NCBI RefSeq assembly: GCF_002949795.1 | Contig: NZ_CP026692.1 | Coordinates: 1,547,501-1,611,500, forward strand | From: Nostoc sp. 'Lobaria pulmonaria (5183) cyanobiont' | Lineage (GTDB): Bacteria; Cyanobacteriota; Cyanobacteriia; Cyanobacteriales; Nostocaceae | DNA length: 64,000 bases | Reading direction: 5' to 3' | Shown here: positions 43,434 to 53,940 of the stretch, piece by piece | Layout of the letters: every line of letters begins with the position of its first letter | How positions within the stretch are numbered: the stretch's first letter is position 1 | Notes under the pieces: generated by a model | Told to the model about the DNA's origin: nothing | Databases searched by the model: none | What the model saw: the letters and a program-made list of their open reading frames with translations, nothing else | Made by a program: the position numbers and the translations under genes

Positions 43434-45830
43434 TTATTTTAGATGAACAACGGTAACACCAGTGCCGCCATCTGCTTGTTCTGCTGGTTCGTAGTTGTTC
43501 ACTCTGGAATGGTGTTGCAAAAAAGCGTGAACTCCTTGTCGTAGTTTACCAGTGCCATAGCCGTGAATAATCCAGATTGGGCCTGTAGCTTCCGAAATGG
43601 CTTTGTCTAAAATGTATTCAGCATCAGCCACGCGTTTACCACGCAAATCGATGGTATTTCGGGAAGTCCGAATTTCTGGGACATTTTGCGGTGGCGGGGC
43701 TACTGCTGCTGGGGCTGGTTTGGGTTTGACAACTGGTTCGGCTTTTTGACCATCTAGAGATTCTACGTCTTCCAACTTCACAGTCATCTTCATTAGCCCA
43801 AAGCGAACGCTTAATTCGCCATCTTGATCAGGGGCGGCGATCACTTCCGCTGTCTGTCCCAGTTTGGGAACACGGATGCGATCGCCTACTTTGGGCATAA
43901 ACCCAACTTTTGGTTTTGCTGGCGTTACTGGTTGATATTGCTGGCCAATTTGATTCAAAGCATTGGTGGCTTGCTGTGCCTCTTGGGCTGTGGGCGTACC
44001 TTTCTGCAAACGGCGGATTACTTGGGCAATTTCACCTTTTGCTTGAGCGATCGCTTGTTGCACTGCGATTTCCTGTGAAGCTCGCAAACTGCTTTCCCTC
44101 TCCTCCAAACTTGCGGCTTTTGCAGATACTTCTTTATATAAACGTTCCGCTTGCTGCAACAAAACTTGGGCTTCCGCAGCTTTGGTTTCTTGACGGCGGC
44201 GTTGCGCTTCTAAGCCAGCAATCACCTGGTTAACTTCATCTGTGGCTTCTCCCACTTGGGTTTTTGCCTCTTCTACCACTTCTGGTTTTAATCCCAAGCG
44301 CAGGGCAATGGTTAGGGCATTAGAACGTCCAGGTATGCCCCACAGGAGACGGTAAGTAGGTGAGAGAGTACTTTCGTCAAATTCTACAGAGGCATTTTCA
44401 AACCGATCGTCTTCATATTTCAGGGCTTTTAATTCCCCGAAGTGAGTGGTGGCAATAGTTAGCTGGGAATGGTTGGCGAGATATTGCAACAAAGCGATCG
44501 CTAAGGCGCTACCTTCTACTGGATCGGTTCCAGCGCCGACTTCATCAAGTAATACGAGTGATTGGGGATTGGGTATTTCCTTATCCCCATTTCCCAATGC
44601 TTCCAAAATCCGACTAATCCGGCGGATGTGTCCAGAGAATGTGGATAAACTTTGCTGTAAGGATTGTTCATCGCCAATATCTGCCAGCACTTTATCAAAC
44701 CAAGGTATTTCCACTGGTTCGCGGGCGGGGACAAACAAACCCACTTTGGCCATTAATGCTGCTAACCCCAAGGTTTTTAAGGTTACAGTTTTACCGCCAG
44801 TATTTGGCCCAGTAATTGTCACTACCCGAATTTGGGGATTAATCAGTAAATCTACAGGAACTACTGGTTGCCCTTGTTCGTGCTGTTGTTGCCACACTAA
44901 CAGAGGATGTCGTAAGTTCCGCAAGGTAATGATTTCCCTGTCTTCACGCTGGATAAATCGTGGGGGGTTCGCTCCTAGCCAATAACTATATCGCGATCTA
45001 GCGGTTGCCAGATCCAAAGTGGTAGCGATCGCTAACAACCTCTCTAAATCTGGTTTGACTGCGGCTACAAGTTCTGTCAAAATGCGGCGAATCGTTTCTT
45101 CTTCGGCTTGCTCTCTTCTAATTATCTGCCGCAGTTGGTTGCCTAGAGGTACTACTGAATTCGGTTCCACATACAGGGTGGCACCACTGGTAGAGGTATC
45201 GTGAACTATACCGGGGATGGCATCTTTTTGGGGTGCTTTGACAGGGATAACAAAGCGATCGCTCCGTTGCGTAATCAGCTGTTCTTGAACTGCGCCAGAT
45301 TTTGCCTGTAAGATATTTTGCAGCTTTTGAGTAATTTGGCTGCGTAATCGCCGTAAGTCTGTACGAATTTCTCCCAGTTTTTGACTCGCGCGGTCAGTTA
45401 CCTGGGCCCGTTCATCAATACAGCGATGAATTTCCTGTTCTAGGTCGGGATAAGTCCGCAAATCGGCAACCAAATCAGTCAATATCGGCAAATCTTCTTG
45501 ATTGTCGATCACACGGCGCAAATTTCTGGCACCAGCGAGGGTGGTGGCGATCGCTAACAGTTCATCTCCTGCCAAAACTCCACTACGTTCTGCCCGTTCT
45601 AAGGAATCGCCAATATCTTGAATTCCCTCAAATGACAGTCCTGTGGTCAGGCGAGTTTCCAGTTGGTAGACTTCTTTGGTTTGCTCTAACAACTCTTGGC
45701 TTTGGGTCTGAGAATCAGGTATTTTCAGATGACGCGCAGCTGTCGCCCCCAGCTTAGTTGCCGCAAAGGTAGCAAGGTGCTGGCAAAGGCGATGCCATTC
45801 TAATAATTCTAAGGTTTCAGATTGGATCAA
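43434..45830 (-). CDS. mutS2: MutS2 endonuclease/ATPase with Smr domain
   Basis: This 798-residue protein has the MutS2 layout: N-terminal helical lever (about 1-320), ATPase domain with Walker A ITGPNTGGKT near 338 and Walker B VLLDEVGAGTDP, a coiled coil (about 520-630) and a C-terminal Smr nuclease domain starting IDLRGKRVADAEYILDKAI and containing IIHGYGTGKLRQGV. MutS2 lacks the mismatch-reading domain of MutS; it suppresses recombination or rescues collided ribosomes in other bacteria. All motifs are intact. It is monocistronic here. Confidence 0.95.
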   Translation of the reverse strand: MIQSETLELLEWHRLCQHLATFAATKLGATAARHLKIPDSQTQSQELLEQTKEVYQLETRLTTGLSFEGIQDIGDSLERAERSGVLAGDELLAIATTLAGARNLRRVIDNQEDLPILTDLVADLRTYPDLEQEIHRCIDERAQVTDRASQKLGEIRTDLRRLRSQITQKLQNILQAKSGAVQEQLITQRSDRFVIPVKAPQKDAIPGIVHDTSTSGATLYVEPNSVVPLGNQLRQIIRREQAEEETIRRILTELVAAVKPDLERLLAIATTLDLATARSRYSYWLGANPPRFIQREDREIITLRNLRHPLLVWQQQHEQGQPVVPVDLLINPQIRVVTITGPNTGGKTVTLKTLGLAALMAKVGLFVPAREPVEIPWFDKVLADIGDEQSLQQSLSTFSGHIRRISRILEALGNGDKEIPNPQSLVLLDEVGAGTDPVEGSALAIALLQYLANHSQLTIATTHFGELKALKYEDDRFENASVEFDESTLSPTYRLLWGIPGRSNALTIALRLGLKPEVVEEAKTQVGEATDEVNQVIAGLEAQRRRQETKAAEAQVLLQQAERLYKEVSAKAASLEERESSLRASQEIAVQQAIAQAKGEIAQVIRRLQKGTPTAQEAQQATNALNQIGQQYQPVTPAKPKVGFMPKVGDRIRVPKLGQTAEVIAAPDQDGELSVRFGLMKMTVKLEDVESLDGQKAEPVVKPKPAPAAVAPPPQNVPEIRTSRNTIDLRGKRVADAEYILDKAISEATGPIWIIHGYGTGKLRQGVHAFLQHHSRVNNYEPAEQADGGTGVTVVHLK

Positions 45831-46026
45831 GGTTTCAACATCTAATCTGAAATTATGGTAACAATTCTAGCTCCTAGATGGATAAATCTTAAAGGAGAAA
45901 ATTTTCCTTTAATTCAATCAACCAGCTAGTCCGTGGCAATAGCAAAGTAATAACTGGCACATTAAACCATCTTTTTTGAGAAAATACCCCAATACCAACT
46001 CTCACCAAAAACAACACATAAACGAA

Positions 46027-46323
46027 TTAGGCAGCAACTATTTCTTGGGCCAGAACGTAAGGTTGAACGATGAGAGTATTAAATCGCTTACTGCGATCGC
46101 TATTCCATTCTCCCACCTGTACTGTCGTGGGTTTGGTAATCAATTGTTTATCAATCCACTGTTCCACTGATGGAATGTTATCGCTGGCGATCGCTACTCC
46201 AACATCCACCAAGTTTAGCTCAAGGTTCACCAAAATTACTGCATCTCGTTGTACATGAGGAATTAGCCACTCCCACTCTGCCTCATCCAAAATTTCTATT
46301 AATTCCGCTCTTAAATCCGACAT
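46027..46323 (-). CDS. DUF2288 protein
   Basis: This 98-residue protein shows the family pattern LIEILDEAEWEWLIPHVQRD, VILVNLELNLVDVGVAIASD and VEQWIDKQLI. DUF2288 is common in cyanobacteria and proteobacteria and has no known function. It starts at ATG 46323 and lies just after the AI-2E family permease gene on the same strand (about 80 bases), so it may be co-transcribed with it. Confidence 0.82.
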   Translation of the reverse strand: MSDLRAELIEILDEAEWEWLIPHVQRDAVILVNLELNLVDVGVAIASDNIPSVEQWIDKQLITKPTTVQVGEWNSDRSKRFNTLIVQPYVLAQEIVAA

Positions 46324-46400
46324 TACTTCCCAATGTTTATTTGTAAATGGCTATTTTTACATTATTCCCTAGTTCCCAGTTCCTGACAAATGACTAATAA

Positions 46401-47438
46401 TTAAACTTCTGATTTCATTTCATCAATTTCAAATAAAGACACAATTACTCCAGCGATGGGAATAGATATAAAAACACCTAATAATCCTGCAACTTTAGCC
46501 CCTACTAGTAAAGCAAAAAATACCACTACAGGATTAAGATTCAGTGCGCCCTGCATAATTCTAGGCGCAATCAAATTGTCTTGTATTTGCTGGAGAACAA
46601 TACAAGCTATTAATACTTTTACTGCTAACCAAACACCTTGAGACAACACAAATAGAGTAACTGTACTTACTGCTAATGTCGCGCCTATGCCAGGAATTAT
46701 ATCAACAATCCCGATTATTATTGACAATATTAAAGCAAAAGGTACATTTAATAGTAAAAATACTAGGAATGTTGAAATTGTTAAAAATGCGCTTAATAGC
46801 AATTGACCTCTAAAAAATCCTAAAAAAGACTTTCTAATTATATTTGTAAATCTATTACGGCGCTGTTTTGGTACTATTTTCAAAATAAAATTCCACAAGT
46901 TTTCTCCATCCAATAGCATGAAAAAAGCCACAACTGCAATCAATATAAAAGTTACAAAGTTCGTCATAAACCCTTGTAAAATGGCTAAACTATTAACAAG
47001 AGCTGATACAGCCTGATTTCGCAATTGTTCTTCAATAAAACTTAAATCTATCTGGAAATTACGGTTTTTTAACAAACCTTCTAGTCCCTCTAATAAAGGC
47101 ACTAAAGAATTTAAAAATGCAGTGATACTATCAATTAATTGTTGTCCTTGAGATAAGACTGTTAAGCTCACAGTAATTATTACACCGCCTATAATTACAA
47201 TACTGAGTAAGAAAACGACACCAACAGCTATACTGTGGGGCAAAAAACGCCGCAGCCCTTGTACAGGATAACTGAGCAAAAAAGCTAAAATTGCCGCAAA
47301 TGTAAAAATAACAATGACCGATTCAAAATAAGCTAAAAGTTGTACAATTGCCCAGCCAGAAGCAACTAAAAGCAAAAATCGAACTAATGCCAGATTATTT
47401 AGTCGCTCCCAAAAACTCTTGGTTTCAAAACCGCTCAT
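46401..47438 (-). CDS. AI-2E/PerM family membrane protein
   Basis: This 345-residue protein has about eight transmembrane helices and the family features SYPVQGLRRFLP, FFMLLDGENLWNFIL, KSFLGFFRGQLLLS and IPGIGATLAV. The AI-2E family (TqsA/PerM) includes autoinducer exporters and ion antiporters. Cyanobacteria carry several members without defined substrates. It starts at ATG 47438. Confidence 0.88.
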   Translation of the reverse strand: MSGFETKSFWERLNNLALVRFLLLVASGWAIVQLLAYFESVIVIFTFAAILAFLLSYPVQGLRRFLPHSIAVGVVFLLSIVIIGGVIITVSLTVLSQGQQLIDSITAFLNSLVPLLEGLEGLLKNRNFQIDLSFIEEQLRNQAVSALVNSLAILQGFMTNFVTFILIAVVAFFMLLDGENLWNFILKIVPKQRRNRFTNIIRKSFLGFFRGQLLLSAFLTISTFLVFLLLNVPFALILSIIIGIVDIIPGIGATLAVSTVTLFVLSQGVWLAVKVLIACIVLQQIQDNLIAPRIMQGALNLNPVVVFFALLVGAKVAGLLGVFISIPIAGVIVSLFEIDEMKSEV

Positions 47439-47462
47439 AATAATTCTTAATACTCGCCATTC

Positions 47463-47500
47463 GCATAGCGTCTCGTAGAGAAGGCGAGAAGCAAGCTACG
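47463..47500. repeat. Short dispersed repeat ahead of the AI-2E family gene
   Basis: The segment GCATAGCGTCTCGTAGAGAA followed by GGCGAGAAGCAAGC is related to the repeat at about 54985-55010 (CTCTCGTAGAGAAGGGC). TCTCGTAGAGA is a near-palindrome. Confidence 0.6.
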
Positions 47501-47691
47501 TAATTCGTGATTCATAGTTAAGATATAAAAAAGCTAGTTGTCTAGTATGATAAAATTATCCACCCCGGAAGATGGATGATTTATTTGTTAGAAGTTCCTT
47601 AGTTGATTCCTAGAATGAATTGATTTTAAGATTAGATCAAACTAATAGCGATCGCTACTTTACTAAAGCATACATCTCTTGCGTGTCTAAC

Positions 47692-48330
47692 TCATCTTCC
47701 TAAATCATGCATTTCGTTTATGACTGTGGCACACTTTTGTGTTAGATTCTCCAATTCCTCTTTATTACTGGAATTAGGAGCATCAATCAAGTTACCAATT
47801 CTGACTGTGATCGGAACTGCGCGAGGTAGGGACGCTCCTTTTTGTAAAATCTTCTCAGTACCCCAGACACTCACCGGCAATATTGGGGCTTTTGCTTTCG
47901 CCGCCAGCAACAATGCGCCTCTTTTGGGGTCTGTAATTCGACCATCTGGGGTGCGAGTACCTTGCAAGAAAACACCGACAGCCCAACCTTTATCGAGATA
48001 TTCTAGGGCGGAACGGATGGCATTGCGATCGGCATTTCCCCGACTCACCGGGTAAGCACCATACAATTTAATCGCTTGCGCCAAAATGGGGATATTAAAT
48101 AACTCTTCCTTAGCCATGTACGCCACTGGACGACGTACACAATTAGAGACAATCGGCGGATCGAAGTAACTAGCGTGATTACTCACTACTAGTAGCGGGC
48201 CTGAGTTGGGGACATTTTCCGCACCATAAATCTGGCCCCGAAAGTAAGCGTGAAGCATGGGGCTGACGACTGACCATTTAAAGGCGTAGTAAAGTGCCAG
48301 ACTGATCGACGGTTCGCGGTTTTTATCCAC
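47692..48330 (-). CDS. plsC: 1-acyl-sn-glycerol-3-phosphate acyltransferase
   Basis: This 212-residue enzyme carries the acyltransferase motif NHASYFDPP (NHx4D, His52 and Asp57), GAYPVSRGNADR (motif II), and FLQGTRTPDG (EGTR-like motif III with Gln in place of Glu). It transfers an acyl chain to lysophosphatidic acid at the membrane, giving phosphatidic acid. The Gln substitution occurs in cyanobacterial members. It is separated from fabD by the giant kinase gene, which is unusual if the fab and plsC genes were once a single cluster. Confidence 0.88.
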   Translation of the reverse strand: MDKNREPSISLALYYAFKWSVVSPMLHAYFRGQIYGAENVPNSGPLLVVSNHASYFDPPIVSNCVRRPVAYMAKEELFNIPILAQAIKLYGAYPVSRGNADRNAIRSALEYLDKGWAVGVFLQGTRTPDGRITDPKRGALLLAAKAKAPILPVSVWGTEKILQKGASLPRAVPITVRIGNLIDAPNSSNKEELENLTQKCATVINEMHDLGR

Positions 48331-48464
48331 AGAAGATAATGCAAATCAAACTGAATTTAGCATACGCGATCGCAACACCCAGATCAAACGCAAAAAAGCT
48401 ATAGAGATGAATTGCTTCACTCATCTGGGAACACTAAATCTGGAAATCTTTAGGATTTAGCGGT

Positions 48465-51400
48465 ATGTCTCTCACTACAGTCAGTATTACTGGATACAAG
48501 GTTAGCGAACAACTCTATAACGGTTCTCGAACGATGGTTTATCGGGGTTATCGAGAAACCGATCAAAAACCTGTAGTGATTAAATTACTGAAAAATCCTT
48601 ATCCGAGTTTCAGCGAACTCTTATCGTTTCGTAATCAATACACTATAGCTAAAAATCTCAACTCACCTCTGATAATTCAAACTTACAGCCTCCAAGCGTA
48701 TCAAAATAGCTATGCGTTAGTGATGGAAGATTTTGGAGGGATTTCTCTTAAAGATTATTTCACCTCTGTAGAGAGGCGACATATCACCTCTGTGCAAGAA
48801 TTTTTAGAAATAGCGATCGCCCTATGCAATACCTTAGATATACTGTACCGTTCGCGCATTATTCATAAAGATATTAAACCCGCGAATATTTTAATTAATC
48901 CACAAACAAAACAAATTAAATTAATTGACTTTAGTATTGCATCCTTGCTACCACGGGAAACTCAAACGCTCATCAGTCCCAATGTTTTAGAAGGGACACT
49001 AGCTTATATTTCTCCGGAACAAACAGGAAGAATGAATCGGGGGATTGATTATCGGACTGATTTTTATTCACTGGGTATCACTTTCTACGAATTACTCACA
49101 GGAGAGTTACCCTTTCAATCCAAGGATATGATGGAGTTAGTGCATTGTCATATTGCAAAACTTCCTGCTCCTTTGGAGCTATTCAATATTCCTAAATCGA
49201 TTTCAGATATCGTGATGAAATTGATGGCGAAGAATGCTGAAGAACGCTATCAGAGTGCATTAGGACTGAAATATGATTTAGAAACTTGTTTAACTCAACT
49301 TCAATCAACTGGTAAAATTGAAAGTTTTCCAATTGCACAAACAGATGTGTGCGATCGCTTTATTATCCCCGACAAACTTTATGGACGCGAAAACGAAATA
49401 GAGACCCTACTCCAAGCATTTGAAAGAGTTAGCCTTGGTGCGACAGAAATGATGTTGATAGCTGGTTTTTCTGGTATTGGTAAAACTGCGGTTATTAATG
49501 AAGTTCATAAACCGATTGTTAGACAACGCGGTTATTTTATCAAAGGAAAATTTGACCAATTTCAACGGAATACTCCTTTAAGTGCATTGCTGCAAGCATT
49601 TCGAGATTTAATGGAGCAACTATTAACAGAAAGTAATACCAAAATCCAGCAGTGGAAAAGCAAAATATTAGAGGCTGTGGGTGAAAATGGACAGGTAATT
49701 ATTGAAGTTATTCCTGAATTATCAAGAATTATTGGTCAACAACCATCGGCTTCAGAATTATCAGGAAATGCAGCACAAATTAGATTTAATTTATTATTCC
49801 AAAAGTTTACCCAAGTCTTTACCATTGCCGAACATCCATTAGTGATGTTTTTAGATGATTTACAATGGGCAGATTCAGCATCGCTGAAGTTAATACAGTT
49901 ATTAATGGCTGATACAGGACATCTTTTTTTAATTGGTGCATACCGTAATAACGAAGTCAAAAGAGCACATCCGTTAATGTTGACTTTGAGTGAAATTGAA
50001 AAAACACAAGCAACGATTAAGACGATTACATTAGCACCACTAAGTCAAAGACAAGTGAATCAGTTAGTTGCTGACACACTTAAGTGTTCTGAGAATTTAG
50101 CGTTGCCTCTTTCCCGACTGGTATCTCAGAAAACTCAAGGCAATCCATTTTTTGCTACACAGTTTATCAAAGCATTACATCAAGATAGACTGATTAAATT
50201 CAACTTTGAGTCAGGCTGTTGGGAATGCGACATTGCACAAGTGAATCAGCAAGCGGTTACAGACGATGTTGTTGCCTTTATGGTACTTCAACTACAAAGA
50301 CTGCCGCAATCAACTCAAAACATCTTGCAGTTAGCTGCTTCTATTGGCAATCAGTTTGATTTAGCAACTTTGGCAATTGTTTCGGAATCATCAGAAATCG
50401 AAACGGCTGCTGATTTGTGGAAAGCTTTAGAAGAAGGGTTACTTTTAACTACTGGTGATATTTATAAATTCTTTCAACACAGTGGACAGGATTCTGATTC
50501 AAAGCCTTTCAATTCCAATTTCCAAGTCCCCACCTATAAATTTTTACATGATCGCGTCCAACAAGCTGCTTATTCTTTGATTACAGAAAATCAGAAACAG
50601 ACTACTCACTTAAAACTGGGTCAGTTACTGTTAAATAACATTTCTGCAAGCGAGCAAGAAGAGAAAATCTTTCAAATTGTTAGTCAATTGAACCTGGGGT
50701 TGAGGTTAATTACTCAACAAACTGAACGAGATCAACTAGCTCAGTTAAATCTGTTAGCTGGACGGAAAGCTATGGCTGCTACTGCCTACACTGCTGCGAT
50801 TGAGTATCTAACGCTAGGAATGGAACTGCTAACAGCAGATAGGTGGCAAAGTCAGTACGATCTCACCCTGGCGCTGTCTGAAGATGCAGCAAAAGCAGAA
50901 TACTTAAACACCAACTTTGAACAGGCTATCAAACTAACAGACCTGATCTTACAGCAAACGACGCAGATGTTGGACACAATTAAAGCTTATGAACTGAAAG
51001 TTCAAATTTATATTGCCCAAGATCAGCAAGTTAAAGCTATTGAAACAGGATTAAAAGCACTGGAACAGTTAAGAATTTCGTTGATCTCACCTGATGTAGA
51101 ACAGCAGAAACTACCAACTTTAGCAAACTTAGCCAATATTCCAGAAATGACTAATCTGGAATCTCTGGCTGCACTGCGGTTGCTGATTAGCATTACACCT
51201 CCTGTTCATCATGTCAAACCGGATATGTTTCCGTTAGTAGCACTGACAATGCTCCATCTTTGTCTTGAACAGGGACATTCATCCTTGGCTGCTTTTGCCT
51301 ATGGAAGTTATAGTATATTTCTTTGTGCTGTAAACGGAGATGTCGATACCGCTTATCACTCTGGTCAGATATCTTTAAAGCTACTAGAGCAATACCAGAG

Positions 51401-53861
51401 TAAACAACTCAGTCCAAAAATTTATATGCTTTTTGGTGTTTTTGTCTGTGCTTGCAAAGAGCATGGTCGAAATACACTCACATTTTTACGGGAAAGTATA
51501 CAGTGTGGACTAGAAGTTGGAGATATCGAATACGCTAGCTATTCAATAATGGCTGAGTGTACGCATTTATTTTTAATTGGAGAAACTCTAGATGCTGTTG
51601 AAGAAAGGCAAGGAAAATATATTGATCTACTTTTAAAACTCAAACAAAAACATTGTGTTGATTATGCCCAGATTTGGAGGCAAGTCACCTTAAACTTACT
51701 TGGACGATCCTCTCACCAATATTACCTAACTGGTATTGATTTTGATGAGACAGAAATGCTGCCGTATCTTCACAACAGCCACAATCATCAGTCACTATTT
51801 GCCATTTATGTTGCCAAAACAGCTATCCTTTATACCTTTGGTCAGTATGAACAGGCTGCAACCAATGCAGAAAAAGCCACCGAGTATATGGATGGAGCCT
51901 TTGGTCTACTGTTAGTTGTGGGACATAACTTTTACTACTCTTTGTGCTTACTTGCAACGTATTTTAGCTGCCATAATGAAACGCTACTGCCTTCGACAAT
52001 TCGGAAGCAACAAGAATGTTGGCTAAATCAGGTAGTTACCAACCAAAAACTCATGCACTACTGGGCTGGCTATGCTCCTGTTAATTTTCAGCATAAGTAT
52101 GACTTAGTTGAGGCAGAAACAGCGCGGGTAATAGGAGATAAACTCAAGGCGATGGAATATTACGATCGCGCCATTTCTCTTGCTCAAGAAAACGGCTACA
52201 TCCAAGAAGAAGGACTAAGCAACGAACTCGCAGCCAAATTCTACCTTGACTGGGGTAAAGAAAAAGTCGCCCAAGCATATATGCAAGAAGCATACTACTG
52301 CTATGCTCGCTGGGGAGCAAAAGCCAAAACTGATGACTTACAAAAACGCTATCCTAAACTGCTCCAACCCATTCTGCAACAGCAACGAATTAACTTCAAC
52401 CCCTTAGAAACTATTGCCTTGCATGGAACTTCCTCGTCACCTCACACTTCAATAGACAGTACTGGTATTTCCAATGTTCTGGATTTTACCTCTGTCCTCA
52501 AAGCCGCTCAAGCTATCTCCAGTTCTCTGGAAATAGATCAACTCATTACCAGTCTCACCCGCATTATCCTAGAAAACTCTGGCGCGAAAAAATCTGTACT
52601 AATTCTTCCTCAAGGAGATACTTGGCAAGTTAGGGCAATTACCTTTATTAATCATGGATTAAATTCTCATATTGACATCCAAACCATTCTAAATTCACAA
52701 GCACTCGATACTTGTCAAGATATTCCTGTAAATATTATCAATTACGTTAAAAATACCCAACAAACAGTTGCGATCAATAACTTGCAAACAGATATTCCTG
52801 GTGTAATTGGGGAATATATGTACCGAATAAAACCCCAAAGTGTATTATGTACACCGATTATTAATCAAGGACATTTAGTAGGGATTATTTACTTAGAAAA
52901 TAAACTGACTCCAGGAGTGTTTACCAGCGATCGCCTCAGCGTTATTAATCTCCTTTCTTCTCAAGCAGCAATATCTTTAGAAAATGCTCAACTTTATCAA
53001 CAAGCCGGGCAAGCATTACAAGACTTACAAAAAGCCCAATTACAAGTTGTCCAAAGTGAGAAAATGTCTGCATTGGGTAACTTAGTTGCCGGGGTAGCCC
53101 ATGAAATGAATAATCCTTTGGGCTTTATTTATGCTAGTCTTCAACAGGCAAAACCTAGCCTTGCAGATATTGTTGAACATTTGAAACTCTATCAAGAAAG
53201 TTTCCCCAATCCAGGTGATGAAATTACCGATCATGCCGAAGATATTGATTTGGATTATAGCTTAGAAGACTTACCCAAGATTATTGATTCAATGGTGATG
53301 GCGTGCGATCGCCTGAAAAATATTAGCACCAGTCTCCGCACTTTCTCCCGTGCTGATAAGGATTACAAAGTACCGTTTAATATCCATGAAGGTATCGATA
53401 GTACGATTTTGATTCTTAAACATCGCCTGAAAGCTAATGAACAACGTCCAGCAATTGAAGTGATAACTGAGTATGGTAATTTACCTAAAATTAATTGTTT
53501 TCCCGGACAATTGAATCAGGTCTTTATGAATATTTTGGCAAATGCTATTGAGGCGTTAGAAGAATCGAATATGGGGCGGAGCTTGGAAGAAATAAAGACC
53601 AATCCGAACCGACTTATAATTAAAACCTCAGTAGAAAATGAAGGCGTGAAAATTACCATTGCTGATAATGCAAATGGGATGACATCTGAAGTCAAACATA
53701 AGATTTTTGATCATTTATTTACTACCAAAGGTGTGGGTAAAGGCACGGGATTAGGATTAGCGATCGCTCGTCAGATTGTTGCAGAAAAACATGGAGGAGT
53801 GATCGAGGTAGACTCTAGACCAGGTGAGGGTACTGAATTTGTAATTCAGCTACCGCTGTAG
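48465..53861 (+). CDS. Giant Ser/Thr kinase-AAA ATPase-GAF-histidine kinase hybrid (Hstk type)
   Basis: This 1798-residue protein has a Ser/Thr kinase domain (about 1-275: VVIKLLKN, catalytic HKDIKPANIL near 133, LIDFSIASL where DFS replaces DFG, and a conserved SPEQTGRMNR), an AAA_16 ATPase (P-loop GFSGIGKT near 336 and MFLDDLQWAD), a long helical TPR-like region (about 700-1300), a GAF domain (about 1345-1515), a histidine kinase with phosphoacceptor His in GVAHEMNNPLGF (near 1545), and an HATPase domain (NQVFMNILANAIEAL, DNANGM, GKGTGLGLAIA). It is a soluble multi-input sensor typical of Nostoc. The DFS variant is a family trait. It probably signals to an unlinked response regulator. Confidence 0.93.
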   Translation: MSLTTVSITGYKVSEQLYNGSRTMVYRGYRETDQKPVVIKLLKNPYPSFSELLSFRNQYTIAKNLNSPLIIQTYSLQAYQNSYALVMEDFGGISLKDYFTSVERRHITSVQEFLEIAIALCNTLDILYRSRIIHKDIKPANILINPQTKQIKLIDFSIASLLPRETQTLISPNVLEGTLAYISPEQTGRMNRGIDYRTDFYSLGITFYELLTGELPFQSKDMMELVHCHIAKLPAPLELFNIPKSISDIVMKLMAKNAEERYQSALGLKYDLETCLTQLQSTGKIESFPIAQTDVCDRFIIPDKLYGRENEIETLLQAFERVSLGATEMMLIAGFSGIGKTAVINEVHKPIVRQRGYFIKGKFDQFQRNTPLSALLQAFRDLMEQLLTESNTKIQQWKSKILEAVGENGQVIIEVIPELSRIIGQQPSASELSGNAAQIRFNLLFQKFTQVFTIAEHPLVMFLDDLQWADSASLKLIQLLMADTGHLFLIGAYRNNEVKRAHPLMLTLSEIEKTQATIKTITLAPLSQRQVNQLVADTLKCSENLALPLSRLVSQKTQGNPFFATQFIKALHQDRLIKFNFESGCWECDIAQVNQQAVTDDVVAFMVLQLQRLPQSTQNILQLAASIGNQFDLATLAIVSESSEIETAADLWKALEEGLLLTTGDIYKFFQHSGQDSDSKPFNSNFQVPTYKFLHDRVQQAAYSLITENQKQTTHLKLGQLLLNNISASEQEEKIFQIVSQLNLGLRLITQQTERDQLAQLNLLAGRKAMAATAYTAAIEYLTLGMELLTADRWQSQYDLTLALSEDAAKAEYLNTNFEQAIKLTDLILQQTTQMLDTIKAYELKVQIYIAQDQQVKAIETGLKALEQLRISLISPDVEQQKLPTLANLANIPEMTNLESLAALRLLISITPPVHHVKPDMFPLVALTMLHLCLEQGHSSLAAFAYGSYSIFLCAVNGDVDTAYHSGQISLKLLEQYQSKQLSPKIYMLFGVFVCACKEHGRNTLTFLRESIQCGLEVGDIEYASYSIMAECTHLFLIGETLDAVEERQGKYIDLLLKLKQKHCVDYAQIWRQVTLNLLGRSSHQYYLTGIDFDETEMLPYLHNSHNHQSLFAIYVAKTAILYTFGQYEQAATNAEKATEYMDGAFGLLLVVGHNFYYSLCLLATYFSCHNETLLPSTIRKQQECWLNQVVTNQKLMHYWAGYAPVNFQHKYDLVEAETARVIGDKLKAMEYYDRAISLAQENGYIQEEGLSNELAAKFYLDWGKEKVAQAYMQEAYYCYARWGAKAKTDDLQKRYPKLLQPILQQQRINFNPLETIALHGTSSSPHTSIDSTGISNVLDFTSVLKAAQAISSSLEIDQLITSLTRIILENSGAKKSVLILPQGDTWQVRAITFINHGLNSHIDIQTILNSQALDTCQDIPVNIINYVKNTQQTVAINNLQTDIPGVIGEYMYRIKPQSVLCTPIINQGHLVGIIYLENKLTPGVFTSDRLSVINLLSSQAAISLENAQLYQQAGQALQDLQKAQLQVVQSEKMSALGNLVAGVAHEMNNPLGFIYASLQQAKPSLADIVEHLKLYQESFPNPGDEITDHAEDIDLDYSLEDLPKIIDSMVMACDRLKNISTSLRTFSRADKDYKVPFNIHEGIDSTILILKHRLKANEQRPAIEVITEYGNLPKINCFPGQLNQVFMNILANAIEALEESNMGRSLEEIKTNPNRLIIKTSVENEGVKITIADNANGMTSEVKHKIFDHLFTTKGVGKGTGLGLAIARQIVAEKHGGVIEVDSRPGEGTEFVIQLPL

Positions 53862-53940
53862 CATATACATCTGTCTGGTCTAGATAGCACTGCAAGTAAT
53901 GATTCTCGTGTCTCAACCCTACCTAATAGAAGCTAAAAAA